The notes under the pieces: generated by a model
The model's input: the letters and a program-made list of their open reading frames with translations, nothing else
What the model was told of the DNA's origin: nothing
Databases searched by the model: none
Program-made: the position numbers and the translations under genes
Shown: positions 52,162-61,193 of the stretch, in pieces
How the letters are laid out: each line of letters begins with the position of its first letter
Numbering within the stretch: the first letter of the stretch is position 1
Origin: Aphodovivens sp036306585
GTDB lineage: Bacteria; Actinomycetota; Coriobacteriia; Coriobacteriales; Eggerthellaceae
Direction of reading: 5' to 3'
Assembly (NCBI GenBank): GCA_036306585.1
Contig: JAXJZF010000002.1
Span: 124,001-188,000, forward strand
DNA: 64,000 nt

Positions 52162-54229
52162 GACGCTCTCTTTCGAGATCGGCACCGAGGAGCTGCCGGC
52201 ATTCGACCTGCACAACGCTACCACTAAGTTGGGCGGCCTGTTGGAAACCGCGCTGTCCAAGGCGCGCATCTCCTTTGATAAGGTAGAGGTCTACACCACG
52301 CCCCGCCGCCTCATCACCATCGCCTACGGCCTGCCCGAGGCCACTGAGGAATCGGTCGAGGAGTTCCGCGGCCCGTCAGTGAAGATCGCCTTCGACGCCG
52401 ATGGCAACCCCACCAAGGCGGCCACCGGCTTCGCGCGTGGCAAGGGCGTTGACGCCTCCGCCCTGGAGCGGCGTGATGAGAACGGCGCCGAATACGTGTG
52501 GGCGGTCAAGCGTATCCCCGCTCAGAACACCGCTGAGCTGCTACCGGGCATCCTGGGCAACCTGATCACCTCCATCCCATGGCCGAAGACCCAGCGCTGG
52601 GGCACGCGCCACGAGCAGTTCAGCCGTCCGGTTCGCTGGCTTTTGGCGCTGCTCGACGAAGAGGTCGTCCCCGTCGAGTTCGCCGGCCTGGTTTCCGGTC
52701 GCACGACCCGCGGTCATCGTTTCCTTTCGCCCGGCCCCCATGTGGTCGCTTCCGCCGACCAGCTCATCGAAGTGCTCCGCAAGGCAAGCATAGTTCCCAG
52801 CGAGGCGGAGCGCGAGGCGTCCATCCGCAAGCAGGTGGCTGACATCGAGAAGGAAACGGGTCTGATTGCAGACCTTCCCGCCAAGACCATGGAGGAAGTG
52901 GTGAACCTCACCGAGTTCCCCACGGTGATGGTGGGGCAGTTCGACGAGCTGTTCCTGGCCGTCCCCAAGGAGATCACGGTCGATGCCATGCTTATGCACC
53001 AGCGTTATTTCCCGCTGTTCAACGCTGACGGCTCCCTGTCGAACAAGTTTCTGATCACCTCTAACGGCGACCCCCGTTTCGAGGAGAACATCGTCGACGG
53101 CAACCAGCGCGTGGTCGCTGCGCGCCTCTACGATGCGAAGTTTTTCTACGACGAGGACCTTCGCCGTCCGTTGGAGGATTACGTCGAGAAGCTGGACACC
53201 GTGGTGTTCCAGGAGCAGCTGGGTACCGTGCGTGCCAAGACCGCCCGAATCGAAAAGCTTGCCGGGAGCCTGGCCGACGATGCCGGCTTCGATGAGCAGG
53301 ACGCCGCCGATGCCGTACGCGCCGCGCATCTGTGCAAAGCCGACCTGGTGACGGGCGCCGTCGTCGAGTTCACCAGCGTCCAGGGTGTCATGGGCAGCTA
53401 TTACGCCGCCGCAGCGGGGGAGACCCCTCAGGTGGCGCAGGCTATCGCCGATCATTACCGTCCGCGTTTCGCAGGCGATGACCTGCCCGAGTCCGCGGTG
53501 GGCAAGGCGGTCGCAATGGCCGATAAACTCGACACCATCTGCGGTCTGTTTGCCGTTGATCAGGCCCCTACGGGCTCTTCCGACCCCTTCGCATTGCGCC
53601 GCGCCGCGCTAGGCATCATCGCTATTCTGGAAACCGGGCTTCCCGTTTCCCTGATGGGTGCCATCGATGTCGCGCTCGACTCCTATGAGGACGACTGCCT
53701 TTCCTTCGACCGCACTGCCGTGCGTAAGGCGGTTAGCGAGTTCTTCGTCACCCGCACGCGCGTCATGCTGCGCGATTCCGGGTGCGAGGCCGACGCCGTC
53801 GATGCCGTGCTGGCCGCCGGCGTCGAGGAGCCTGCCGAGATCCTGCGCCGCGTGCGCTCGCTCGAGGACGCGCGCCGTAACTCGCCCGACACCTTCGACG
53901 ATTTGGCAACCGCCTACGCTCGCGCCAACAACCTGCGCGATGCGGAAGCCGGCACCGACTTCGATGAGGGGAAGCTCTCCGATGTGGAAAAAGTACTCTC
54001 CAGCGCGATCGTGCAGGCGGAACAGCAGGTGCCCCAGGCGCTTGAGCAAGGCGATTTCGCCGCAGCTCTGCAGCAGCTCGCCGATCTTCGCAAGCCTATC
54101 GACGCGTTCTTCGAGGGCGTGATGGTCATGGACGATGATTTGCAGGTGCGTGCCAACCGCATGAAGCTGCTTAACCGATTCGTCAATGTGTTTCAAGACG
54201 TTGCCGATTTCGGGAAGATGGCTCGATAG
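52151..54229 (+). CDS. glyS: Glycyl-tRNA synthetase beta subunit
   Basis: 692 aa tRNA-binding subunit. Opening LSFEIGTEELPAFDL, GRTTRGHRFLSPG, NLTEFPTVMVGQFDELFLAVPKE and an HD-like region, with the anticodon-binding DALR part in the last 150 residues. ATG lies inside glyQ with GAAGGAGG upstream. Probably coupled. Confidence 0.96.
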   Translation: MASKTLSFEIGTEELPAFDLHNATTKLGGLLETALSKARISFDKVEVYTTPRRLITIAYGLPEATEESVEEFRGPSVKIAFDADGNPTKAATGFARGKGVDASALERRDENGAEYVWAVKRIPAQNTAELLPGILGNLITSIPWPKTQRWGTRHEQFSRPVRWLLALLDEEVVPVEFAGLVSGRTTRGHRFLSPGPHVVASADQLIEVLRKASIVPSEAEREASIRKQVADIEKETGLIADLPAKTMEEVVNLTEFPTVMVGQFDELFLAVPKEITVDAMLMHQRYFPLFNADGSLSNKFLITSNGDPRFEENIVDGNQRVVAARLYDAKFFYDEDLRRPLEDYVEKLDTVVFQEQLGTVRAKTARIEKLAGSLADDAGFDEQDAADAVRAAHLCKADLVTGAVVEFTSVQGVMGSYYAAAAGETPQVAQAIADHYRPRFAGDDLPESAVGKAVAMADKLDTICGLFAVDQAPTGSSDPFALRRAALGIIAILETGLPVSLMGAIDVALDSYEDDCLSFDRTAVRKAVSEFFVTRTRVMLRDSGCEADAVDAVLAAGVEEPAEILRRVRSLEDARRNSPDTFDDLATAYARANNLRDAEAGTDFDEGKLSDVEKVLSSAIVQAEQQVPQALEQGDFAAALQQLADLRKPIDAFFEGVMVMDDDLQVRANRMKLLNRFVNVFQDVADFGKMAR

Positions 54230-54245
54230 ATCAAAGGCATTTCGG

Positions 54246-54267
54246 AAGCGGGCCGCAGGGCCCGCTT
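54246..54267 (+). terminator. Hairpin after glyS
   Basis: 9-bp stem AAGCGGGCC/GGCCCGCTT with a short loop; no T-run follows (CTGCTATAC), so termination is uncertain. Confidence 0.4.
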
Positions 54268-54304
54268 CTGCTATACGCGGCAATTCCGCAGAGTAGGAGA
54301 GATC

Positions 54305-55210
54305 ATGGCCGATCAAACCGCATCCGCCGAAAACATCACTGACACCGGCAGCCTGACCACCCCTATCCCCACCATCCATGTTATCAGCGACTCGGTAGGC
54401 GTCACCGCCAAAGCCGTCGCACGTGCTGCGGCAGCCCAGTTCGGCGAGAGCAACCCTAAGATCGAGGTCATGTCGAAGGCGAAGCGCTTCGCCGACATCA
54501 AAGCCTATATCGATATGCATGAGGCTGCCGGACGGCAGAAGAACGGCGATGGGCGCATTCTCGTGTTCTTTACGCTGGTCGACCGCAATCTTCGCCGCCA
54601 GCTCATCGAATACGCTGAAGAGGACAAAAACATCGTGCTCGTCGATCTCATGACCGATGCCGTCGAGGCGATCTCGAATCTTTCGGGACGATGCCCGGCG
54701 GGCCTTCCCGGTAGCCTGCACACCATCGACAGCCATTACTTCCAACGCGTCGAGGCGTTGGAGTTCACCATCGCCCATGATGACGGCCGCAATCCGCAGG
54801 AGCTCACTCGCGCCGACATCGTTCTTCTGGGCGTTTCCCGTTCGTCGAAGACGCCGGTTTCCATCTACCTTTCGCAGCAGGGGTACAAGGTGGCAAATGT
54901 GCCGCTGGATCCGTCCACCGAACCGCCCCGCGAAATCTACGAAGTCGATCGCACGCGCCTGTTCGGCCTGATGACGACGCCTGACGTGCTGGTGGGCATC
55001 CGTCGCAAGCGCTTGGGCAACGCCGGCGGCGTGGCGTCGAAGTACGCCGACCCCGAATATGTCTACGAAGACCTTGAACGCGCACGTGCGCTCATGCGTA
55101 AACTGGGCTGCATCGTGGTGCACACCGAAAATAAGGCCCTCGAAGAGACGGCTCAGGAGATTTTGGGTTACTATGAACGCGTGCATCCGCCATCAGGCGT
55201 AATGCACTAG
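54305..55210 (+). CDS. PPDK regulatory protein (bifunctional kinase/phosphotransferase, DUF299)
   Basis: 301 aa. Family start IHVISDSVGVTAKAVARAAAAQF, P-loop GVSRSSKT (176-183) and the KTPVSIYLSQQGYKVANVPL block. It inactivates pyruvate phosphate dikinase by ADP-dependent phosphorylation of a threonine beside the catalytic histidine, and reactivates it by phosphorolysis. The target gene follows directly (57 bases). Relatives control PEP synthase, but the neighbour decides for PPDK. Confidence 0.93.
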   Translation: MADQTASAENITDTGSLTTPIPTIHVISDSVGVTAKAVARAAAAQFGESNPKIEVMSKAKRFADIKAYIDMHEAAGRQKNGDGRILVFFTLVDRNLRRQLIEYAEEDKNIVLVDLMTDAVEAISNLSGRCPAGLPGSLHTIDSHYFQRVEALEFTIAHDDGRNPQELTRADIVLLGVSRSSKTPVSIYLSQQGYKVANVPLDPSTEPPREIYEVDRTRLFGLMTTPDVLVGIRRKRLGNAGGVASKYADPEYVYEDLERARALMRKLGCIVVHTENKALEETAQEILGYYERVHPPSGVMH

Positions 55211-55267
55211 CCTGCCGGCAGCTCGTGCCGGTCGGGGGGAAAGGTAGTCGCGTTTTAAGGAGAAAAT

Positions 55268-58009
55268 GTGGTCACCGAAGATGTAAAGCGTGTTTACGCA
55301 TTCGGCAAGGATGCCCAGGGTAACAACGTTACCGAGGGCAACACCAACATGAAGGCCATCCTTGGCGGAAAGGGCGCCAACCTCGCTGAAATGGCGAACA
55401 TCGGCTTGCCCGTGCCTCCTGGCTTCACTATCTCTTGCCAGACTTGCATGGAGTACGCCAACGCGGGCAATGTGTGGCCCGAGGGTGCACTCGACACCAT
55501 CCACGAGTACCGCATGGACCTCGAGCGTCGTATCGGTAAGAAGATCGGTGACGCGGAAGATCCGCTGCTCGTTTCCGTCCGCTCCGGCGCCCCCATGTCC
55601 ATGCCGGGCATGATGGACACCGTTTTGAACCTCGGTCTTAATGATCATTCCATCAATGGTCTGATCAAGCAGACCGAAAACCCCCGTTTTGCGTGGGATA
55701 GCTACCGTCGTTTCATCCAGATGTTCTCCAACGTGGTTATGGGACTGGATGGCGACCTGTTCGAAAACGCCATCACCGCCATGAAGAACATCCGCGGCGT
55801 CGCATCCGACACTGACCTCACTGCCGAGGATCTGCAAGAGCTCGTCCGCGAGTTCAAGAAGATCTTCTCCGAGAACGTTCCTGCTGAGAAGTATCCCAAC
55901 TTGGTGGTGGACGGAATCGTCGAGTTCCCGCAGGACCCCATGGTCCAGCTGAAGCTGGCTATCGAGGCCGTGTTCGGCAGCTGGAACAACCCACGCGCCA
56001 CGCTGTACCGCAAGCAAAACAAGATCTCCGACGACCTGGGCACCGCTGTCAACGTGCAGGCCATGGTTTTCGGCAACAAGGGCAATACCTCCGCCACCGG
56101 CGTTGCATTCACCCGCAACCCCGCAAACGGCGAGAAGGAATTCTACGGTGATTACTTGGTGAACGCCCAGGGCGAGGACGTCGTCGCCGGCATTCGCAAC
56201 ACCAGCCCCATCGCTGATCTGAAGAACGTGGAGGGGCTCGAGGAAGCCGGTCGCGAGCTGGAGCAGGTGTTCGTCATCCTCGAGAACCACTTCCGCGACA
56301 TGTGCGATATCGAGTTCACCATTGAGCAGGGTAAACTGTGGATGCTGCAGACCCGCGTGGGCAAGCGAACCGCTGCAGCTGCGCTCCACATCGCCATTGA
56401 GATGGTGAAGGAGGGCCTCATCACCAAGGAAGAGGCCGTCATGCGCGTCAACCCCGAGCAGCTCGACCAGCTGTTGCATCCGCAGTTCGACAAGAACGCA
56501 GAATACGACGTTATCGCCCGCGGCCTGAACGCGAGCCCCGGCGCTGCGGTGGGTGAGGCCGTTTTCTCCGCCGCCGATGCTGTCGAGGCCGCTGAGGCTG
56601 GTCGCAAGTGCGTGCTGGTGCGTTGGGAGACCACGCCCGACGACCTGGCTGGCATGATCGCCGCCGAGGGTATCCTCACTAGCCATGGCGGCAAGACCAG
56701 CCACGCGGCGGTTATTGCCCGCGGCATGGGCGCCCCTTGCGTCTGCGGCGTCGAGGCGCTAAAGATCGACGCCGAGAAGAAGCAGGCTGCCGTCACCGGC
56801 ACCGACATCGTCATCAAGGAAGGCGATATGATCTCCATCGACGGCACCGAGGGCATCGTGGTCCTTGGCGCGGTCGACCTGGTGATGCCCGAGCTCACCG
56901 GTGATCTTGACACCATTCTCGAATGGGCCGACGAGTTCCGCACGCTGGGCGTGCGTGCAAACGCTGACAACCCCGAGGACGCGCAGCTTTCGCGTAATTT
57001 CGGCGCGCAAGGCATCGGCTTGTGCCGCACCGAGCACATGTTCCTTGGCGATCGCAAGCAGATCATCCAGACCTTCATCCTCAATGAAGACGAAGAGGTG
57101 CGTGAGCAGGCTGTCAACGAGCTGTTCGAGGCTCAGTCAGGTGACTTCTACGGCATGTTCAAGGCCATGGACGGCCTGCCGGTCATCGTGCGCCTTCTCG
57201 ATCCGCCGCTGCATGAGTTCCTGGAGAGCCCGCGTGCGTTGGACGTCGAGATCGCTAAACTTGAGGCGGCCGGCGGCGACCGTGCCGTCATTGCCGAGAA
57301 GACGCGCCTGATGGAGCAGATCGACGCCATGAGCGAGGCTAACCCGATGCTGGGCCTGCGCGGATGCCGCCTGGGTCTGGTGTTTCCCATCCTGCCCGAG
57401 ATGCAGGTGCGCGCTATCGCCACGGCTGCCGCCCGCCTGAAGAAGGAGGGTCTCGATCCGAAGCCCGAGGTTATGATCCCGCTGGTTTCCGTGAAGAGCG
57501 AGCTCGAGAAGCTGCGCGCCATCGCCGTCCAGGTGATCGACGAGGTTGCAGCTGCCGAGGGCGTCACGCTCGACATCCCCGTGGGCACCATGATCGAGCT
57601 GCCGCGTGCCGCGGTGACCGCCGACGAGATCGCAACCCAAGCCGATTTCTTTAGCTTCGGCACCAACGATCTCACCCAGACGACGTTTGGCTTCAGCCGC
57701 GACGACGTCGAGGCCGAGTTCATCCCACAGTACCTAGAGCAGCACATCCTGCCGCGCAACCCCTTCGCCACCATCGACGAGGGTGTTGCCAAGCTGGTCG
57801 AGATGGGCGTCAAGTTGGGTCATCAGGGCAACCCGAACCTCACCTGCGGCGTTTGCGGCGAGCACGGCGGCGATCCCGAGTCCATCCACATGTTCAACAA
57901 GATCGGGCTGGATTACGTCAGCTGCTCCCCGTATCGCGTGCCAGTTGCACGCCTTGCCGCTGGTCAAGCGGCTTTGGCCGACAAGACCGATCACGTGGCG
58001 GACAAATAG
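55268..58009 (+). CDS. ppdK: Pyruvate phosphate dikinase
   Basis: 913 aa, full length. Reversible conversion of pyruvate, ATP and Pi to PEP, AMP and PPi. N-terminal ATP-grasp (KGANLAEMANIGLPVPPGFT; VSVRSGAPMSMPGMMDTVLNLG), phosphohistidine domain with GGKTSHAAVIARGMGAP (His479, regulatory Thr477), PEP-binding TIM barrel with Cys863 in CGVCGEHGGDPES. GTG 55268 after AAGGAG. The Thr/His pair is intact, so the regulator can act. Confidence 0.97.
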   Translation: MVTEDVKRVYAFGKDAQGNNVTEGNTNMKAILGGKGANLAEMANIGLPVPPGFTISCQTCMEYANAGNVWPEGALDTIHEYRMDLERRIGKKIGDAEDPLLVSVRSGAPMSMPGMMDTVLNLGLNDHSINGLIKQTENPRFAWDSYRRFIQMFSNVVMGLDGDLFENAITAMKNIRGVASDTDLTAEDLQELVREFKKIFSENVPAEKYPNLVVDGIVEFPQDPMVQLKLAIEAVFGSWNNPRATLYRKQNKISDDLGTAVNVQAMVFGNKGNTSATGVAFTRNPANGEKEFYGDYLVNAQGEDVVAGIRNTSPIADLKNVEGLEEAGRELEQVFVILENHFRDMCDIEFTIEQGKLWMLQTRVGKRTAAAALHIAIEMVKEGLITKEEAVMRVNPEQLDQLLHPQFDKNAEYDVIARGLNASPGAAVGEAVFSAADAVEAAEAGRKCVLVRWETTPDDLAGMIAAEGILTSHGGKTSHAAVIARGMGAPCVCGVEALKIDAEKKQAAVTGTDIVIKEGDMISIDGTEGIVVLGAVDLVMPELTGDLDTILEWADEFRTLGVRANADNPEDAQLSRNFGAQGIGLCRTEHMFLGDRKQIIQTFILNEDEEVREQAVNELFEAQSGDFYGMFKAMDGLPVIVRLLDPPLHEFLESPRALDVEIAKLEAAGGDRAVIAEKTRLMEQIDAMSEANPMLGLRGCRLGLVFPILPEMQVRAIATAAARLKKEGLDPKPEVMIPLVSVKSELEKLRAIAVQVIDEVAAAEGVTLDIPVGTMIELPRAAVTADEIATQADFFSFGTNDLTQTTFGFSRDDVEAEFIPQYLEQHILPRNPFATIDEGVAKLVEMGVKLGHQGNPNLTCGVCGEHGGDPESIHMFNKIGLDYVSCSPYRVPVARLAAGQAALADKTDHVADK

Positions 58010-58034
58010 GCGATTAGCCAATCGTTATTAATAG

Positions 58035-58060
58035 AGGGGGTCCGTATCGGGCCCCCTTTC
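58035..58060 (+). terminator. Terminator between ppdK and the rhodanese gene
   Basis: AGGGGG/CCCCCT stem with extra pairs (TCC/GGG region), followed by TTTCC; T-run short. Confidence 0.5.
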
Positions 58061-58078
58061 CATTGGAGGGGTAAAGCT

Positions 58079-58441
58079 ATGCGCGCTGGAGTTGAAAAGA
58101 TCTCTGCATCGGCCGCTGCGAAAATGGTCGAAGAGGACGGCGCCCTCCTCATCGATGTGAGGCCTATGCCGTTATATGGGCATTCGCATGTGCGCGGCGC
58201 GGTTTCGATGCCGTTTGCGCTTCTCGATCGTGAAACGGCTGCAGCGACCATTCCTGCTTTCGACACACCGGTCGTGGTGTATTGTGAAATGGGCGTCCTT
58301 TCCGAGATGGCGGCCCAAACGCTGGTGGAAATGGGCTATTCGGATGTGTGCGATGCCGGCTCCATATACAGTTGGCCCGAAGAGCTTGTGTCTCTATGCG
58401 ATGGGGCTTCCGAAGTCGGTGGGGAGGCGAATGCACGGTGA
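58079..58441 (+). CDS. Rhodanese-like sulfurtransferase (single domain)
   Basis: 120 aa. Residues 6-110 are one rhodanese domain: LLIDVRPMPLYGHSHVRGAVSMPF, active-site Cys69 in VVVYCEMGVLS. It could carry persulfide sulfur. GGAGGGG before ATG. Its TGA stop overlaps the mtnA GTG, so they are co-translated, which may link it to sulfur/methionine salvage (inference). Confidence 0.87.
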   Translation: MRAGVEKISASAAAKMVEEDGALLIDVRPMPLYGHSHVRGAVSMPFALLDRETAAATIPAFDTPVVVYCEMGVLSEMAAQTLVEMGYSDVCDAGSIYSWPEELVSLCDGASEVGGEANAR

Positions 58442-59487
58442 GGCTCCATCTTGAGCGTTTGCCGCGCACGGTTCAAATCGTCACGGAGAACGGCATTCAG
58501 GTCAAGTTGATCGATCAGACGAAACTGCCTAGCGAAGTTGCGTATATCTACACGTCGGATTGGCGCCGTGTGGTCGTCGCGATCAAAAGCCTCGAGGTGC
58601 GTGGCGCCCCGGCCATCGGTATCGCTGGAGCCGGTGCGGTGGCCCTTGCTGCGGTGGATGAGGCTGACGGTTCGCTCGCCGCGGAAGGGTTCGAGGAGGC
58701 AGTTGGCACTATCGCCCAGGCGCGTCCTACTGCAGTGAACCTTTCCTGGGCCGTGGAGCGGGCGCTCAGTGAGAAAGCGATCGCCGAGGCGGAGGGGTGC
58801 GATGCCTGGCAGGTTGCCGCACGGTTGGCTGCGTTTGCTCAAGAACTGGAGCGTCGAGATGAGGCCTGCAATCGCGCGATAGGCGCCTACGGCGCCGCGC
58901 TTCTTCCCGCTCGTGCCCGCATCCTCACCCATTGCAATGCCGGAAGCCTTGCGACCGGGTTCTTCGGCACGGCTTTGGGCGTGGTGTATGCTGCAGCCGA
59001 GTATGGTAAGATCGAGCGCGTGTACGCCGATGAGACGCGCCCGGTGGGGCAGGGTGCTCGCCTGACGTCTTGGGAGCTTGCGTGTGCGGGCGTGCCGGTC
59101 ACCCTCATCTGCGATAACATGGCGGCTAGCCTTATGGCCGAGGGCAAGGTGGACGCCGTCATTGTCGGTGCCGACCGAATCACCGCCAACGGCGACACGG
59201 CGAATAAGATCGGCACCTATGGCGTAGCCGTTTTGGCAAAGCATCACAGCATTCCCTTTTATGTTGCAGCGCCGATATCCACCATCGACGTGTCTTTGAG
59301 CGCGGGGGCGCAGATCCCCATCGAGCAGCGCGATCCCGCCGAAGTGCTGCCTGAGCCCATCGAGGGCGTGGAGGTGTGGAATCCTGCATTTGACGTCACC
59401 CCTGCGTCTTTGATTTCGGCTATCATCACCGAGAAGGGCGTGTTTTCGCCCAACGAAATCGCCGGTGCGTTGGAAGACGTCCGGTAG
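58438..59487 (+). CDS. mtnA: S-methyl-5-thioribose-1-phosphate isomerase
   Basis: 349 aa. Converts MTR-1-P to MTRu-1-P in methionine salvage. Family motifs: RGAPAIGIAGAGAVALA, catalytic Cys166 (LTHCNAGSLAT) and Asp246 (VGADRITANGDTANKIGTYG), YADETRPVGQGARLTSWEL. GTG 58438 overlaps the rhodanese stop; a longer frame upstream lies inside the rhodanese gene. No other mtn genes are near. Confidence 0.93.
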   Translation: MRLHLERLPRTVQIVTENGIQVKLIDQTKLPSEVAYIYTSDWRRVVVAIKSLEVRGAPAIGIAGAGAVALAAVDEADGSLAAEGFEEAVGTIAQARPTAVNLSWAVERALSEKAIAEAEGCDAWQVAARLAAFAQELERRDEACNRAIGAYGAALLPARARILTHCNAGSLATGFFGTALGVVYAAAEYGKIERVYADETRPVGQGARLTSWELACAGVPVTLICDNMAASLMAEGKVDAVIVGADRITANGDTANKIGTYGVAVLAKHHSIPFYVAAPISTIDVSLSAGAQIPIEQRDPAEVLPEPIEGVEVWNPAFDVTPASLISAIITEKGVFSPNEIAGALEDVR

Positions 59488-59517
59488 ACATAGAAATACG
59501 AACCGGATGGGGCGCCG

Positions 59518-59943
59518 ATGACTAGCGAGGCTGTTCGCAAATCCATGCAAGGAAACAAACGGGCCAATACCAAGCCCGAGCTGATCGTGCGTTCTCGCCT
59601 TCGCGCTGCGGGGCTTACCGGCTACCGCCTGCAATGGAAGGTCCCAGGGCACCCTGATGTGGCGTGGCCGGGCAAGAAGGTGGCGTTATTCATTAACGGC
59701 TGTTGGTGGCATCGGCACGAGAAATGCCACCCCAGCATGCCGAAGTCCAACGTGGAATACTGGGTGGTGAAGTTCCAGCGCAACGTCGAGCGTGATGCGC
59801 GCACTCATGCGCAGCTTGAGGAAATGGGCTGGAAAGTGCATGTGGTATGGGAATGCGAGCTGAAAAAGAAGACCATCGATGACACGATGGCGCGTTTGCT
59901 GCCCGAGCTAGCAAAAGAGCTAGATAAGACGCTTCTGCAATAA
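59518..59943 (+). CDS. vsr: Very short patch repair endonuclease Vsr
   Basis: 141 aa, normal size. Nicks 5' of T in T:G mismatches made by deamination of 5-methylcytosine. GHPDVAWPGKKVALFINGCWWHRHEKC (Asp47 catalytic, His65, His67, and zinc-site cysteines), then EYWVVKFQRNVERD and KVHVVWEC. GGATGGGG before ATG. Usually next to a C5-cytosine methyltransferase; here mtnA precedes and tmRNA follows, so it is an orphan in this window. Confidence 0.93.
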   Translation: MTSEAVRKSMQGNKRANTKPELIVRSRLRAAGLTGYRLQWKVPGHPDVAWPGKKVALFINGCWWHRHEKCHPSMPKSNVEYWVVKFQRNVERDARTHAQLEEMGWKVHVVWECELKKKTIDDTMARLLPELAKELDKTLLQ

Positions 59944-59985
59944 AAAACGCCGTCTGATGGGAAACCCGAGATCAGACGGCGTTTT
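59944..59985. terminator. Bidirectional terminator between vsr and ssrA
   Basis: 15-bp perfect stem (AAAACGCCGTCTGAT with ATCAGACGGCGTTTT), 12-base loop. On the plus strand it follows vsr directly; on the minus strand it ends the tmRNA and is followed by TTATTGC after the T-run of the stem. Confidence 0.85.
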
Positions 59986-59990
59986 GATGT

Positions 59991-60360
59991 TGGTGGAGGC
60001 GCGGAGAATCGAACTCCGGTCCATACTAGATCGTCCGCAAGGCGCTACAAGCTTAGTCGATGATCGGGTTTCGGAAGGGCTCGGTCCACCGACAGACGTT
60101 GCCGTTCCTAGCCGGTTCAACCTTTGCTTCGGCCATACCGGCTACGTGCCGAAGCGCATTCCCCTAGGTTGATGCCGAACCCGGAAGCGGGGAAATTCCC
60201 GGGACGACAGCCAGGCGCGAATTAAGCAGCCATGGCGAGCGCAGGAGCGCTCTGAGAATTGTTCTTGCCAATTAACTTGACGGTACCCCTGATTTACGTG
60301 GCGAGGAGACCACGACCTGCTCCTCACTTCAAACCTACCATGTCGAAACCAGTCGCCCCC
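59991..60360 (-). ncRNA. ssrA: Transfer-messenger RNA (tmRNA)
   Basis: 370 bases on the minus strand. The 5' end GGGGGCGACTGGTTTCGAC pairs through GGGGGCG with CGCCTCC before the encoded ACCA; the T-arm CGGAGTTCGATTCTCCG is intact. It frees stalled ribosomes. The tag frame is GKNNSQSAPALAMAA then TAA. smpB lies upstream on the same strand with one gene between. Confidence 0.95.
60222..60269 (-). other. tmRNA proteolysis-tag reading frame
   Basis: Inferred resume codon GGC gives GKNNSQSAPALAMAA followed by TAA (15 residues plus the alanine charged on tmRNA). The resume codon is assigned by position and by similarity to other tags. Most tags end ALAA; here MAA. Confidence 0.7.
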
Positions 60361-60514
60361 GATGCATATGCGGAGTACCGCGAGCGCAGCCGGCGGCTAC
60401 GCGAAGGGGAGAGGCTCCACCTTTTCAAAGAACAACGGCAGAACGCCGCTCGTTTGCCGCAGAGCGGAAACGATTTCTTACCTTACAGCAGCGGTGGGAA
60501 AAGTCAAGCGAAGG

Positions 60515-61153
60515 CTATTTCCTTTTCTTCTTTCCCAGCAAACCGTCGAGGTTGAGGCCCTCTTTGATGTCATCGAAGGCATCGCGCAGCTCGGCGATGG
60601 TCTCGACGCTTTCGTGGTAGATGGCATTCATATCCTGGGTGGTTTCCTTCACGCCTTCGCGGGTGATGCCCAAATCGTACTCGCCGTCGTCTTCAGGTTG
60701 GAAGCGGTCGGCCCAGCTGCGGGCCTTCTCAACTCCGGATTTCGCTTTCTCGACGCCGACTTTAGCAGCATGCTTGCCGGTGACCGCTGCGGTTGCGGCT
60801 GCGGCGCCTGCCTTGTAAGCGATGCTGGAGTTTTCCTGCTTGAACGACGTTTTGCCACCTTGAGCGCCTTCATCGATAGAGGATATCGCCTCTTCTTCCT
60901 CGGCGTAGTAGTATTCCGTTTCTTTGCCGTTCTCATCGACGATGACGAAGCCCACTTCGTTGTCGTCTTCGTCGATGAGGTAATAGGCGATATCATTTTC
61001 GCTGAATTCCAGCTCGATGACCTCGTCCTCCAACCGGATTTCCTCAAGCTGGTCATCGGCGGGTTCCTCGATTGCGGGCTGTTCTTCGACGGAATTCGCC
61101 GGTTCGTCCTCGAAGATCACCGTTTCCTCTTGGGCGGCCGCTTTCTTGTTCAT
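60515..61153 (-). CDS. Acidic protein with glycine/alanine helix region, unknown function
   Basis: About 212 aa. Residues 10-85 are very acidic (EEPADDQLEEIRLEDEVIELEFSENDIAYYLIDED in part) and resemble a beta domain with IDEDDNEVGFVIVDENGKETEYYY. Then AYKAGAAAATAAVTGKHAAKVGVEKAKSG and a helical end with LLGKKKRK. No transmembrane helix. ATG 61153 with AGGAAAAATAAG is preferred to ATG 61177. Between smpB and ssrA; function unknown. Confidence 0.75.
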   Translation of the reverse strand: MNKKAAAQEETVIFEDEPANSVEEQPAIEEPADDQLEEIRLEDEVIELEFSENDIAYYLIDEDDNEVGFVIVDENGKETEYYYAEEEEAISSIDEGAQGGKTSFKQENSSIAYKAGAAAATAAVTGKHAAKVGVEKAKSGVEKARSWADRFQPEDDGEYDLGITREGVKETTQDMNAIYHESVETIAELRDAFDDIKEGLNLDGLLGKKKRK

Positions 61154-61193
61154 CTTATTTTTCCTATGGAAAAACATCGCGTCCTCGCTTTTC

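Noticed and set aside
53609..55186. 525-codon minus-strand frame spanning glyS and the PPDK regulator
   Set aside because: It crosses two real genes and their intergenic gap; no family resemblance.
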